A stretch of DNA of 64,000 nt, taken from JADKBO01 sp965230345 (GTDB lineage Bacteria > Bacteroidota > Bacteroidia > Chitinophagales > Saprospiraceae). This document shows positions 53,690 through 62,208 of the stretch, one piece after another. The stretch covers positions 310,001 to 374,000 of the forward strand of contig CBDDKR010000001.1 of NCBI GenBank assembly GCA_965230345.1, read 5' to 3'. Numbering within the stretch: position 1 is the first letter of the stretch; each line of letters begins with the position of its first letter. The position numbers and the translations under genes were made by a program. The notes under the pieces were generated by a model. It did not search any database. It worked only from the letters and a program-made list of their open reading frames with translations, and was not told the DNA's origin.

Positions 53690-54961
53690 TCACCCGACCC
53701 TCACTTCAATAAGATCTTCGATACTTAAGTGTTTTTGAACTAGTCCATTGACATCATCTGAAGAAGTATTTTGGATTTTGGTGAAAAATGATTCGACATC
53801 TTCAATTTTGCGATCCTCTAGTTCAATAGTCTTTAAAATATTACCCATCATAAATGGTCCATCCAATAGGTTTAAAAAGTTACCATTTAAATAGTTTTTT
53901 ACCATTTCTAATTCCTGTGGTTCTATTGGATGAATTCGTAGTTTTTCGATCTCCGATCGAATTATCTCACTTGTTTCATTTGCTGCATTAGAATCTACTT
54001 CTGTACCGATATAAAAGTACCCATCATGAACCAATGCATCAATGGAAGAGTAAATATTATAAGTGAACCCCTTGTTTTCTCGAATGGTTTTCACCAGCCG
54101 AGAACCAAAGAAACCCCCTAATATCATATTTACCAAAAACATACTCGCAAAATCTGGGTGATTCCTGTTGAAAAGCCTTTTCCCAATTTTGATTGCAGTT
54201 TGATTTTTATTTTCTAGCTTAAACTCAAACTTTTTCTGATTGGTATCTATTGGAGATGTCAAGGAAGAAACAATGGAATTAGAATTTTGAAATTGACCGA
54301 ATTGATTGTTAATTCTTTCAATTATGTCTGAGGGAGGATTTCCACTAACGATTATAAAACAATTCTTGTTTCCAAAAGAGCTAGAGTGATATTCTTTGAC
54401 TAGTTTAGAATCCAATTGGTCTAATAACTCTCCAGTCGTATTATATCCATAGGGATGGTCATTACCATAGAGGATAGACGTAAATTCTCGATAACTTACT
54501 AATTCACTTTTCTGTAAATCTATGGAGAGGTTGTCTTTGAATTTTTGCTTGTATTTTTCAAAGCTTTCATCCGATAAAGTAGGGGAGAGTATTACATCCG
54601 AAATCAAAGGAAGAATGTATTCCAAATGTTTGTTTAAAGTTGAAAAAGTGATAAAACTGCTATCTAAGTTTGAAGCCGACCTTAAGCTTACACCATAGAA
54701 ATCCAATTCTTCTGCAAGCGCTTTAGCAGAGGTCTTTTTGGAACCTTCACGCAGCATAGCTGAACACATACGTGCGGTCAGTTTATGTGACTCTATAGTT
54801 CTTCCTCCTTTAAAAACTATGTCAATTTTTACGACTTCTGGACCACTTCCTTCAATCAATATGAGTTTCGTGCCGTTATCGAGTTGATAAGTTTTAGGAC
54901 GACTAAGGTTCAGTGAAGGGATCTTGTTGATCTTTGGACCTTTCTTCCAATTTATATTCAT
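53690..54961 (-). CDS. M16-family peptidase homologue lacking the zinc motif
   Basis: 423 residues with the two-domain M16B (mitochondrial-processing-peptidase-like) fold. Where the HxxEH zinc site is expected (about residues 60-70) the sequence is TARMCSAMLREGSKK, so it should be inactive. The second-half motif of inactive subunits, SRLVKTIRENKGFTYNIYSS, is intact. Such proteins normally pair with a catalytic M16 partner encoded next door; none is in this window. It is the last gene of the rsfS-ftsH-rlmG run, 36 bp after rlmG. No signal peptide is seen. Confidence 0.88.
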   Translation of the reverse strand: MNINWKKGPKINKIPSLNLSRPKTYQLDNGTKLILIEGSGPEVVKIDIVFKGGRTIESHKLTARMCSAMLREGSKKTSAKALAEELDFYGVSLRSASNLDSSFITFSTLNKHLEYILPLISDVILSPTLSDESFEKYKQKFKDNLSIDLQKSELVSYREFTSILYGNDHPYGYNTTGELLDQLDSKLVKEYHSSSFGNKNCFIIVSGNPPSDIIERINNQFGQFQNSNSIVSSLTSPIDTNQKKFEFKLENKNQTAIKIGKRLFNRNHPDFASMFLVNMILGGFFGSRLVKTIRENKGFTYNIYSSIDALVHDGYFYIGTEVDSNAANETSEIIRSEIEKLRIHPIEPQELEMVKNYLNGNFLNLLDGPFMMGNILKTIELEDRKIEDVESFFTKIQNTSSDDVNGLVQKHLSIEDLIEVRVG

Positions 54962-54997
54962 GGATACATCTTAATAAAGCAAATGTAGAGTTTCTTT

Positions 54998-56092
54998 TTA
55001 TTTTGTAGCGATAATGATATTGAACTTTTTGTTTGAATGTCTTATTTCAACCTGATTGAAATACCTTTCGAATTGTTTGAAGTAATTGATGTGCTTATTA
55101 GCCACTATCACCAGAATACCATCTTTTTTTAGTTTCCGATGCGCTTGATACATTAAATCAAAAGGAATATTAAAATCGATTTCATATTCAAAATGGAATG
55201 GTGGATTACTCACAATAAGATCTAAACTAATGGGTTTAATCTGATCTAAAGTGTGGTCCCAGATATGTTGGAAATTTGATTGAGAGAGATTTCTTTGTCC
55301 AACCTTATGAGAGTTAAAATTGTCCTCTATCAAGATGTATTGGTTACCTGGATTAATCTGGTTTAGAAAGGCAGAAATTATACCATTACCAGATCCAATA
55401 TCCAAAATCTTTTTTCCAGAAATGACTATATCCCAATGATCAATCAAAAATTGGGTTCCAGAATCAATTTTATTTTTTCCAAAACTTCCAGTGAAATGGT
55501 CGATTGAAAGAGAATCATTTACATTCATGGTTGAGGTTGATGATTCCTGATGTGTCTTTACATCCTTTTTAACTTTAAAGCGTATTATTCTTGATTTCTT
55601 AATTGCCAAGGATTGATTTACTTCCTTAAAATACGTTTTTCCTATATCTAAGATTCGTTTAGTAAAATACTTAGTCATAAATGCAGCAACAAGCTCAGTT
55701 TGATTAGAAGTATAGGATTGTACTTGCAGTAAGTATCGATTCCATACTGTTAAGCTTTTTGGAACCTTTATAAGTATCATATCAAAATTTCCCCGTATAG
55801 GTAATTCGGTTGTCAACTTTACCCTTGATTCATCAAGTTCGTTGATTTGCAAGTTGGTTTGAATACTTGTAAGTTGACCATGGGATTCTATTAATGCGGT
55901 TACATTATGAAAGGCAGCAAGAGAAATGGTAAGAAACCCAAAACGATCGTTAAGAATTAAAACATTCTTTGAATTTAATTTCTCAAGGTACTTTAGAGCA
56001 AAATCAAGTAAGTACTCGTCAGCTGCATTAAATGCCTTTAATGTAGGGTCATGGAAGGCAGGAAACCGTTTGAATTTAAGAACAGTTTTCAC
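54998..56092 (-). CDS. rlmG: 23S rRNA (guanine-N2)-methyltransferase RlmG-like
   Basis: 364 residues with the RlmG/RsmC duplicated layout: a degenerate N-terminal methyltransferase-like half (AFNAADEYLLDFALK, VLILNDRFGFLTISL, ILIKVPKSLTVW) and a catalytic C-terminal half with SAM motif ILDIGSGNGIISAFL and the base-flipping SNPPFHFEYE. The N-half matches RlmG (m2G1835 of 23S rRNA) better than RsmC, so RlmG is the call. It is separated from ftsH by a terminator hairpin. Confidence 0.88.
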   Translation of the reverse strand: MKTVLKFKRFPAFHDPTLKAFNAADEYLLDFALKYLEKLNSKNVLILNDRFGFLTISLAAFHNVTALIESHGQLTSIQTNLQINELDESRVKLTTELPIRGNFDMILIKVPKSLTVWNRYLLQVQSYTSNQTELVAAFMTKYFTKRILDIGKTYFKEVNQSLAIKKSRIIRFKVKKDVKTHQESSTSTMNVNDSLSIDHFTGSFGKNKIDSGTQFLIDHWDIVISGKKILDIGSGNGIISAFLNQINPGNQYILIEDNFNSHKVGQRNLSQSNFQHIWDHTLDQIKPISLDLIVSNPPFHFEYEIDFNIPFDLMYQAHRKLKKDGILVIVANKHINYFKQFERYFNQVEIRHSNKKFNIIIATK

Positions 56093-56111
56093 AATAGTAT
56101 AATATAAAGAA

Positions 56112-56135
56112 AAAGAGGAGTCAAAGCTCCTCTTT
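56112..56135 (-). terminator. Terminator or attenuator after ftsH
   Basis: AAAGAGGAG-6-CTCCTCTTT (56112-56120, 56127-56135). Read leftward it is followed by TTCTTTATATT. It lies between ftsH and rlmG, so rlmG and the M16 gene are expressed by read-through or from another promoter. Confidence 0.7.
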
Positions 56136-56142
56136 TATAATG

Positions 56143-58107
56143 TTATTCACTTACTTCTGTTTGATCGGGTTCGCCGTTTTCCGAAGCTTCAACTTCCAGT
56201 ATAGGAACATGAGATTCGGGTGTAGGTCTTTGACCGATTAATCTTTCTACATCCGATTTAAGTAAAACTTCTTTCGAAAGTAATTGTTGCGCCAGAAGAT
56301 TAAGTTCATGCCTTTTATCAATCAATAATTGCTGCGCTCTTTCATATTGAGAATCTATCAGTTTTCTAACTTCATCATCAATTAGAGTCGCAGTTTCGTC
56401 AGAATAAGGTTTATTAAAATTATCTTGTTGCATTCCATAGAATGAAACATTACCAACTTTCTTATTCATACCAAATACAGAGATCATGCTATAAGCCATT
56501 TTGGTTACTTGATCCAAATCACTCTGTGCACCAGTAGATATTTTATCAAAAACAATTTTTTCTGCTGCACGACCACCTAGTGTCATACACATACGATCCA
56601 ATAGTTGCTCTGTTCGTGTAATGTATTCTTCTTTAGGTAGATACTGAGCATATCCTAAAGTGCCGACACCTCTCGGGACGATGGTTACTTTTACCAATGG
56701 GCTGGCATTTTCTAAGAACCATCCACATACGGCATGTCCAGCTTCATGATAAGCAATAATCTCTTTTTCTTTAGGAGAGATTAATTTGTTCTTCTTTTCA
56801 AGACCTCCAATTACACGATCCAATGCATAATTAAAGTCATCCATATCTACAGCATTTTTATTCCTTCTTGCTGCAATCAACGCTGCTTCATTACAAATAT
56901 TAGCGATATCAGCTCCCGCAAATCCAGGAGTCATTTCACTCAAAGCTTGTGCTGAAATATCATCACCTATTTTTATCGATTTTAGGTGTACTTTGAAAAT
57001 GGCTTCTCTACCTTTCAAGTCTGGACGATCTATTCCTATTTGACGATCAAATCTTCCTGGACGCAATAGAGCATTGTCCAATATGTCAGGTCGATTAGTA
57101 GCCGCCATCAGGATGACACCCTTATCTGTACTAAATCCGTCCATTTCTACCAATAGCTGGTTTAAGGTGTTTTCTCTTTCGTCATTTCCGCCTTGAAAAG
57201 CATTCTTCCCTCTTGCTCTACCGATAGCATCTATTTCATCAATAAACACAATACATGGAGCCTTATCTCTTGCTTGCTTAAATAAGTCTCTTACTCTTGA
57301 AGCACCTACACCAACAAACATCTCTACAAAGTCAGATCCTGATATTGAAAAGAAAGGAACTCCTGCTTCTCCTGCAACTGCCTTCGCTAGAAGTGTTTTT
57401 CCAGTTCCTGGAGGGCCAACAAGTAAGACCCCTTTAGGTATTTTTCCACCTAATGCAGTATACTTTTTAGGGTTCTTTAAAAAGTCTACTACCTCAACTA
57501 CTTCTGTTTTTGCCTCATCGAGCCCTGCAACATCAGCAAAAGTTACATTAACCTTAGTGTTATTGTCAAAAAGAGTTGCTTTAGATTTGCCAATGTTGAA
57601 TAACTGACCGCCAGGCCCACCAGTTCCGCCACTCATACGGCGCATAATGAACAACCACAGTACAATGAGCAATAAGAACGGAAGTAGATACCCAATCATA
57701 GGTCCAAACCAAGATTGTCGAGTTACAAAAATTGGGTCAATTGCAACACCGTCTTCCTGTAGTTCTCTCACATCTTCTTCGAAAACTCCAACATCACCTA
57801 TTTCAAATGTGAATTGCGGGAGTTCTGTCGAAAATTTGCTGTCTTTGAATTGTGGATATTTAGATTTTATGACATCTTCTTTGATGAATACGTTGACCGT
57901 ATTCTTATTGACAACCTCGACTTTTTCAATTTCTCCAGCTTTGGCCTTGTTCTTAAATTGAAGAGTGGTAATTTCCTCGGTCTTATTCCCAATCATCACA
58001 GACATATTGACCGCAAGAACAACAAGAATTATTATTCCATAAATCCAATACGAGTTTAGATTGAACTTTTGAGGATTTTTATTATCTCTTTTTTTATTAT
58101 TTTCCAT
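56143..58107 (-). CDS. ftsH: ATP-dependent zinc metalloprotease FtsH
   Basis: 654 residues. Two membrane helices flank a periplasmic domain (about 18-36 and 132-152). An AAA+ ATPase follows, with Walker A GPPGTGKT near 232, Walker B IVFIDEIDAIG near 290, and second-region-of-homology arginines in ATNRPDILDNALLRPGRFDR. The zinc protease site HEAGH is near residue 455 and the third ligand region is ISTGAQSDLDQ. It degrades misassembled membrane proteins and short-lived regulators. It follows rsfS by 42 bp. Confidence 0.98.
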   Translation of the reverse strand: MENNKKRDNKNPQKFNLNSYWIYGIIILVVLAVNMSVMIGNKTEEITTLQFKNKAKAGEIEKVEVVNKNTVNVFIKEDVIKSKYPQFKDSKFSTELPQFTFEIGDVGVFEEDVRELQEDGVAIDPIFVTRQSWFGPMIGYLLPFLLLIVLWLFIMRRMSGGTGGPGGQLFNIGKSKATLFDNNTKVNVTFADVAGLDEAKTEVVEVVDFLKNPKKYTALGGKIPKGVLLVGPPGTGKTLLAKAVAGEAGVPFFSISGSDFVEMFVGVGASRVRDLFKQARDKAPCIVFIDEIDAIGRARGKNAFQGGNDERENTLNQLLVEMDGFSTDKGVILMAATNRPDILDNALLRPGRFDRQIGIDRPDLKGREAIFKVHLKSIKIGDDISAQALSEMTPGFAGADIANICNEAALIAARRNKNAVDMDDFNYALDRVIGGLEKKNKLISPKEKEIIAYHEAGHAVCGWFLENASPLVKVTIVPRGVGTLGYAQYLPKEEYITRTEQLLDRMCMTLGGRAAEKIVFDKISTGAQSDLDQVTKMAYSMISVFGMNKKVGNVSFYGMQQDNFNKPYSDETATLIDDEVRKLIDSQYERAQQLLIDKRHELNLLAQQLLSKEVLLKSDVERLIGQRPTPESHVPILEVEASENGEPDQTEVSE

Positions 58108-58149
58108 CTAAATTAATTCTGATTATAAGTTTGTAACTTCTTTTAAAGT

Positions 58150-58524
58150 TTACAGATCATCGTATTCTAGACTATCTGCATCATTCCAGAGTTCTTCAAT
58201 CTCGTAGTACTTTCTTGTCTCTGGGTGAAAGATATGTACAACTGTATCAAAAAAATCAACAAGAATCCACTGAGCATTGTTTAATCCTTCAACATGATTA
58301 GGCGAGATTCCTAGTTCATTTTTTACTTTTCTGGCTATACTATTGGAAATTGCCTTTACCTGAGTCGTTGACTCGCCCTCACAAATGATAAAATAATCAG
58401 TGGGAGCATCATCTGTATTTCTTAAATCTAGTTTGACAATTCTTTTTCCTTTTATATCTTGAATAGCATCGATGATTAAATCATTCATATCTCCTGCTAT
58501 TGCTATGTTATTTGCTGTGCTCAA
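58150..58524 (-). CDS. rsfS: Ribosomal silencing factor RsfS
   Basis: 124 residues, DUF143/Iojap family: AIQDIKGKRIVKLDLRNTDD, DYFIICEGESTTQVKAISNS, VEGLNNAQWILVDFFDTVVH, then an acidic tail. It binds uL14 and blocks subunit joining in stationary phase. The first in-frame start is TTG at 58524; an ATG at 58488 is the alternative. A TATATTTG box at 58555-58562 lies about 30 nt upstream. It heads the run to ftsH. Confidence 0.95.
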   Translation of the reverse strand: MSTANNIAIAGDMNDLIIDAIQDIKGKRIVKLDLRNTDDAPTDYFIICEGESTTQVKAISNSIARKVKNELGISPNHVEGLNNAQWILVDFFDTVVHIFHPETRKYYEIEELWNDADSLEYDDL

Positions 58525-58554
58525 ATATGTAATTTATGTCAAAAAAATAAAATA

Positions 58555-58562
58555 CAAATATA
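58555..58562 (-). promoter_or_regulatory. Candidate -7 box for rsfS-ftsH
   Basis: CAAATATA reads leftward as TATATTTG (TAnnTTTG). The expected TTG box 19 nt upstream is not clear. Confidence 0.4.
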
Positions 58563-58685
58563 GGGGCATTTTTTTAGCCCATTGTATCTTCTCTATAAAT
58601 ATTCAACGAATTGTAATCGTATTTTTATGTATGTTTAAGTTCTTAATTCACAAATCACAGTTAGAATTTAGATTAAGTTAGATCA

Positions 58686-59432
58686 ATGTCAAATATTCAC
58701 AATGTCATATTTTTAGATCAAGTAGATTCCACCAATAGATTTGCTACAGATTTATTGTCAAAAATCAATCCAAAGGAAGGAACAGTCATAAGGGCAGATT
58801 TTCAAACGGATGGAAAAGGTCAAATTGGCAGAGGGTGGCATAGTTCTCCTGAGCTAAATCTTCTTATTTCTATAATATACTATCCGGAATTTGTTCGTAT
58901 TGAAGATCAATTCAATATTAGCATGATGACAGCTGTTTCGATTTTGCAAGTATTGGAGGATCTAAATATTAAAGGGGTAACTATAAAATGGCCAAATGAT
59001 ATTTATATTAGAGATAAAAAAGTTGCAGGTATTTTGATTCAAAATCAATTGCAAGGAAAAAGTATTAAATCTTGTGTGATAGGTTTAGGCATTAATGTTA
59101 ATCAAGTGTTCTGGCCTGATGTTATACCTAATCCAACCTCTTTGCTCCATGAATTACAAACAGAAATAGAAGTTAATGATATCTTTTTTAAGGTAAGAGA
59201 AAAAATCACTTCGAATTATAAATTATTAAAGAATAATGACCACTTTTCTATAATAAAAGAGCAATATTTAACAAATTTGTTCAGAAGAAACGAGTTGTCA
59301 TCATTTCAAGATGCCGATGGCAATATTTTTGAAGCAATAATTGTTAAAGTAAATCGATCGGGAGAATTAGTCTTGGATAGAGATGGTGAAATTATGTCGG
59401 TTAAAATGCATGATATTAAATACATAATGTAA
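58686..59432 (+). CDS. birA: Biotin-[acetyl-CoA carboxylase] ligase
   Basis: 248 residues, the catalytic domain only, with no DNA-binding N-terminus, so it is a ligase but not a repressor. Motifs: FLDQVDSTNRFA, the biotin/ATP loop TDGKGQIGRGWHSSPELN, IKWPNDIYIRDKKVAGILIQ and CVIGLGINVNQVF. It attaches biotin to carboxylase carrier protein. Divergent from rsfS with about 160 bp between. Confidence 0.95.
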   Translation: MSNIHNVIFLDQVDSTNRFATDLLSKINPKEGTVIRADFQTDGKGQIGRGWHSSPELNLLISIIYYPEFVRIEDQFNISMMTAVSILQVLEDLNIKGVTIKWPNDIYIRDKKVAGILIQNQLQGKSIKSCVIGLGINVNQVFWPDVIPNPTSLLHELQTEIEVNDIFFKVREKITSNYKLLKNNDHFSIIKEQYLTNLFRRNELSSFQDADGNIFEAIIVKVNRSGELVLDRDGEIMSVKMHDIKYIM

Positions 59433-59510
59433 GACTTTTAGGGAGGAGAACTGGGAATACGTGATAGGAAGAGCATTTGAATTATTAAATTATAACTTAA
59501 ATAAACACTT

Positions 59511-59849
59511 ATGAAATCTGTAAAATTATTTTGTCTTTTGGCATTTGGAGCAATTTTGTTTAATGCTTGTAGTGATGACGACGATGATGAAAAAGTAACA
59601 TATACGAATACGATTAAAAGTGAGTTAGCAACATGTGCTGTAGTAGGTTGTCATGTTGAAGGATTTCAAGCGGGTTCTTTAGCTAATTATGAAGATGTCA
59701 AAGCATATGCCACAAATGGTAAAGAGAACTTATTGGGATCATTAAGGCACGAAGAGGGATTTGCGAAAATGCCTGCAGGCGGAGATCAATGGTCAACTTC
59801 AAGGGTAGAACAGTTGGAGAATTGGATTAATGATGGCATGCCTGAATAA
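59511..59849 (+). CDS. Small haem-binding lipoprotein with CX4CH motif
   Basis: 112 residues. A lipoprotein signal with lipobox FNAC (about Cys20) precedes an Asp-rich linker (SDDDDDE). A c-type cytochrome-like region follows, with haem motif CAVVGCH (C-x4-C-H, in place of CxxCH) and a downstream KMPAGG that could give the Met ligand; LENWINDGMPE is typical of the end of such domains. Likely a membrane-tethered electron carrier or haem sensor. 78 bp after birA; the flippase-like gene follows. Confidence 0.8.
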   Translation: MKSVKLFCLLAFGAILFNACSDDDDDEKVTYTNTIKSELATCAVVGCHVEGFQAGSLANYEDVKAYATNGKENLLGSLRHEEGFAKMPAGGDQWSTSRVEQLENWINDGMPE

Positions 59850-59908
59850 ATAATAAGGTGTAGAATTAGATGAATTTGGGATAGGTAAATGTGATATCTT
59901 TAAGCAAG

Positions 59909-60868
59909 ATGGGCCATAAAAGGCTCCTATGGTTAAAACTTCTAGTTGTAATTGTTGTAGGAGTAATTTTGTTTCAAGGTCTTAAGGATAAAGATCATTT
60001 GAATGAAACCATAGATGTCTTTATAACGAACTGGTCAAATTCATCTAATTCTGCATTGATTCTGATTGCATTAACGCTGATGTTGTTTAATTGGCTATTA
60101 GAATCTTATAAATGGAAATTGTTAGTTTCTAAGATCCAGAGTTATTCCTTAATTCAGGCTATTAAAAGTGTTTTGCTCGGAATTTTTGCAGGTATGGCTA
60201 CACCAGCTCGATTGGGTGAGTATGGTGGAAGATTGTTTAATGTGTCCAAGACCAATAGAGTAGAGGCAGTCCGTTTTCATCTAATTTCTGGGATGCTCCA
60301 AACTTTGCTGATTGTATGTGTTGGATTATTTGGAGCCATATATTACTATTCTTTATATAATGATCGGTCTTCATCATTCGTTCTTTATTGTGGAATATTA
60401 ATAATTATTCTGATTATATTTTTAGTCGGATTGTTGTTAAATAAAGATAAAGTCTTTACTAAAATAACAAGTATTCTTCCAGAAAAATGGAAGATTCGAA
60501 TAGAGGAGAACTTTGTAAGAGTGAAGATTTCCATGTTGGAATATGTTAAGTTAAGTTGGTATTCAATTTTGAGATATTCGATATTTTCGGTGCAATATTA
60601 TTTGTGTTTACAATATTTTGGAATTGATCTATCAGCTCCTGTCATGTTCTCAGGAATTGCCACCATTTTTTTGGTTCAAACAGGAATCCCTTTACCACCT
60701 TTTTTGTCAATGATAGCTCGAGGAGAAATAGCAATTGTGGTTTGGTCTTCGTATTCTGAAAACGTTATTTCAATACTTTCTGCGACTTTTGCGTTATGGT
60801 TTATAAATATCCTTATCCCTGGAATAATTGGAGCAATATTGTGGGTGATGAATAAAAATGCATCATGA
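59909..60868 (+). CDS. Flippase-like (LPG synthase TM/UPF0104) membrane protein
   Basis: About 319 residues from ATG 59909 (a GTG at 59891 is also in frame). It has about eight membrane helices and the family's signature segments: LNWLLESYKWKLLV-like FNWLLESYKWKLLVSKIQ, AIKSVLLGIFAGMATPARLG, then EYGGRLF, and late VQTGIPLPPFLSMIARGEIA. Members move or modify lipids or lipid-linked intermediates. Its stop overlaps the DUF3108 start by 4 nt (ATGA), so the two act together, probably in envelope lipid or glycan handling. Confidence 0.85.
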   Translation: MGHKRLLWLKLLVVIVVGVILFQGLKDKDHLNETIDVFITNWSNSSNSALILIALTLMLFNWLLESYKWKLLVSKIQSYSLIQAIKSVLLGIFAGMATPARLGEYGGRLFNVSKTNRVEAVRFHLISGMLQTLLIVCVGLFGAIYYYSLYNDRSSSFVLYCGILIIILIIFLVGLLLNKDKVFTKITSILPEKWKIRIEENFVRVKISMLEYVKLSWYSILRYSIFSVQYYLCLQYFGIDLSAPVMFSGIATIFLVQTGIPLPPFLSMIARGEIAIVVWSSYSENVISILSATFALWFINILIPGIIGAILWVMNKNAS

Positions 60869-61695
60869 AGTATTGGAATATCTTATGGGTTTACACAATA
60901 ATCTTTTTCATAGGAGGAAATTCGTATGATAAGGGTCTTATTATGAACGATTACAACGAATGTAAAATAGAAAATTCGGCATTCCAAGGAGGTGAAAAAT
61001 TGGTTTTTAAGGCCTATTATAATTGGGGATTTATTTGGATTCCAGCAGGAGAAGCTACTTTCTTGATTCAAGAGCATGAAGATTTTTTGGATATTAGTGT
61101 AGAAGGAAAATCCTACAAAGCATATGATGGATTTTTTAAGCTGAGAGATAAATTTTATACTCGTTTGGATAAGTATACCATGCTCCCAATATATTTCGAA
61201 AGAAGGGTACATGAAGGTGATCACAAAAAATACGAAAGAATTGAATTTGACCAAATAAATCATACCGCCATTTCTTATAGTGGTAAAACACAAAACGAGG
61301 TTGAACGCAATGAACATTCATTTGATACTTGTATGCACGACATACTGTCTTTGATGTATTTTTTGCGAAATATTGATGCGAAATCGCATCAAGTAGGATC
61401 CAAAATATCCTCTTCTATTTTCTTTGATCAGGAGTTATTCCCTTTGGATGTTAGATATATGGGAGAAGAAAAAAAGAAAATCAAAGGACAAGGATATTTT
61501 AATACTTTAAAGATTACACCAGATGTTATTTCAGGTCATGTCTTTAAAGATGGAGATCAGATGAATATCTGGGTAAGTGATGATCAGAATAAAATTCCTT
61601 TATTGGTAGAAACTCCTTTACGTGTGGGAAGTTTGAAAGCTGTGATAATGTCCTATTCCGGAATTCGAAATCCGCTAACTTCTTTTGTGAATTAA
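60865..61695 (+). CDS. DUF3108-domain exported protein
   Basis: 276 residues with an N-terminal hydrophobic segment (YWNILWVYTIIFFIGGNSYD) and a DUF3108 beta-barrel-like domain (GGEKLVFKAYYNWGFIWIPA, then GEATFLI; YFERRVHEGDHKKYERIEFD; MHDILSLMYFLRNI). The function of the family is not established; members are periplasmic. It overlaps the flippase-like gene by 4 nt. A palindromic repeat element starts 68 nt after its stop. Confidence 0.88.
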   Translation: MKYWNILWVYTIIFFIGGNSYDKGLIMNDYNECKIENSAFQGGEKLVFKAYYNWGFIWIPAGEATFLIQEHEDFLDISVEGKSYKAYDGFFKLRDKFYTRLDKYTMLPIYFERRVHEGDHKKYERIEFDQINHTAISYSGKTQNEVERNEHSFDTCMHDILSLMYFLRNIDAKSHQVGSKISSSIFFDQELFPLDVRYMGEEKKKIKGQGYFNTLKITPDVISGHVFKDGDQMNIWVSDDQNKIPLLVETPLRVGSLKAVIMSYSGIRNPLTSFVN

Positions 61696-61763
61696 AATAT
61701 AACAAGTCCTACTTAAGATGTGACATCAAGTACCAGGATACGGTGCCTTTAAAACCAAGATAA

Positions 61764-61928
61764 TGAAGTGATTTAAAAACTGTGTTCAATAGCGGAATTA
61801 ACTGCTTGAAAGTCAAATTAATTCAAAAATTCTTATGCATAGCCAAAGCTATGGAAATTAATTTTTGGGCAGAGCTTGGATTTCAATGAGTTGATTCTAG
61901 CATTAGGATTTAGTTTTAAATCACTTCA
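61764..61928 (+). repeat. MITE-like palindromic element, copy 2
   Basis: 165-bp element with perfect 15-bp terminal inverted repeats (TGAAGTGATTTAAAA at 61764-61778 and its complement at 61914-61928) and a central hairpin core CATAGC-CAAA-GCTATG. The two halves are imperfect complements over about 80 nt, so a transcript would form a long hairpin. It is the better-preserved palindrome of the two copies. It lies 68 nt 3' of the DUF3108 gene, in the same sense relative to that gene as copy 1 is to folP. Confidence 0.8.
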
Positions 61929-61939
61929 ATATATTAAAA

Positions 61940-62074
61940 ATGCATCAATTATATTTAGGAGAACATTTTGATAACTTAATTAAGGGAGAGATTGAATCTG
62001 GAAATGCTTCAGCAAGTAAAGCAATAAGAAATGGATTTAAAGGCTCATACAAATATTGGTCAATAAATTACTAA
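61940..62074 (+). pseudogene. ParD-type antitoxin remnant
   Basis: 44-codon frame beginning 12 bp after the palindromic element: LYLGEHFDNLIKGEIESGNA, then SASKAIRNGF. This matches the N-terminal ribbon-helix-helix of ParD-type antitoxins (LGEHF..FI...V.SG.Y.SASEVVR.G). It breaks off after about 33 matching residues, with an unrelated tail (KGSYKYWSINY), and lacks the toxin-binding C-terminus. No ParE-like toxin gene is adjacent. Inference: a decayed toxin-antitoxin locus, possibly truncated by rearrangement near the repeat. Confidence 0.65.
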
Positions 62075-62208
62075 TCAATTTAGTAGATCGTATTTTCTTC
62101 GATGTTAGGCGCATATTTGAGTTGTCAATGTATAGGGTATAGTTTTAACTCTGGCAATGTATTTGGTTGAGATAGAAAAATGAATTAAAAGAAAGGATTA
62201 CTATAATT

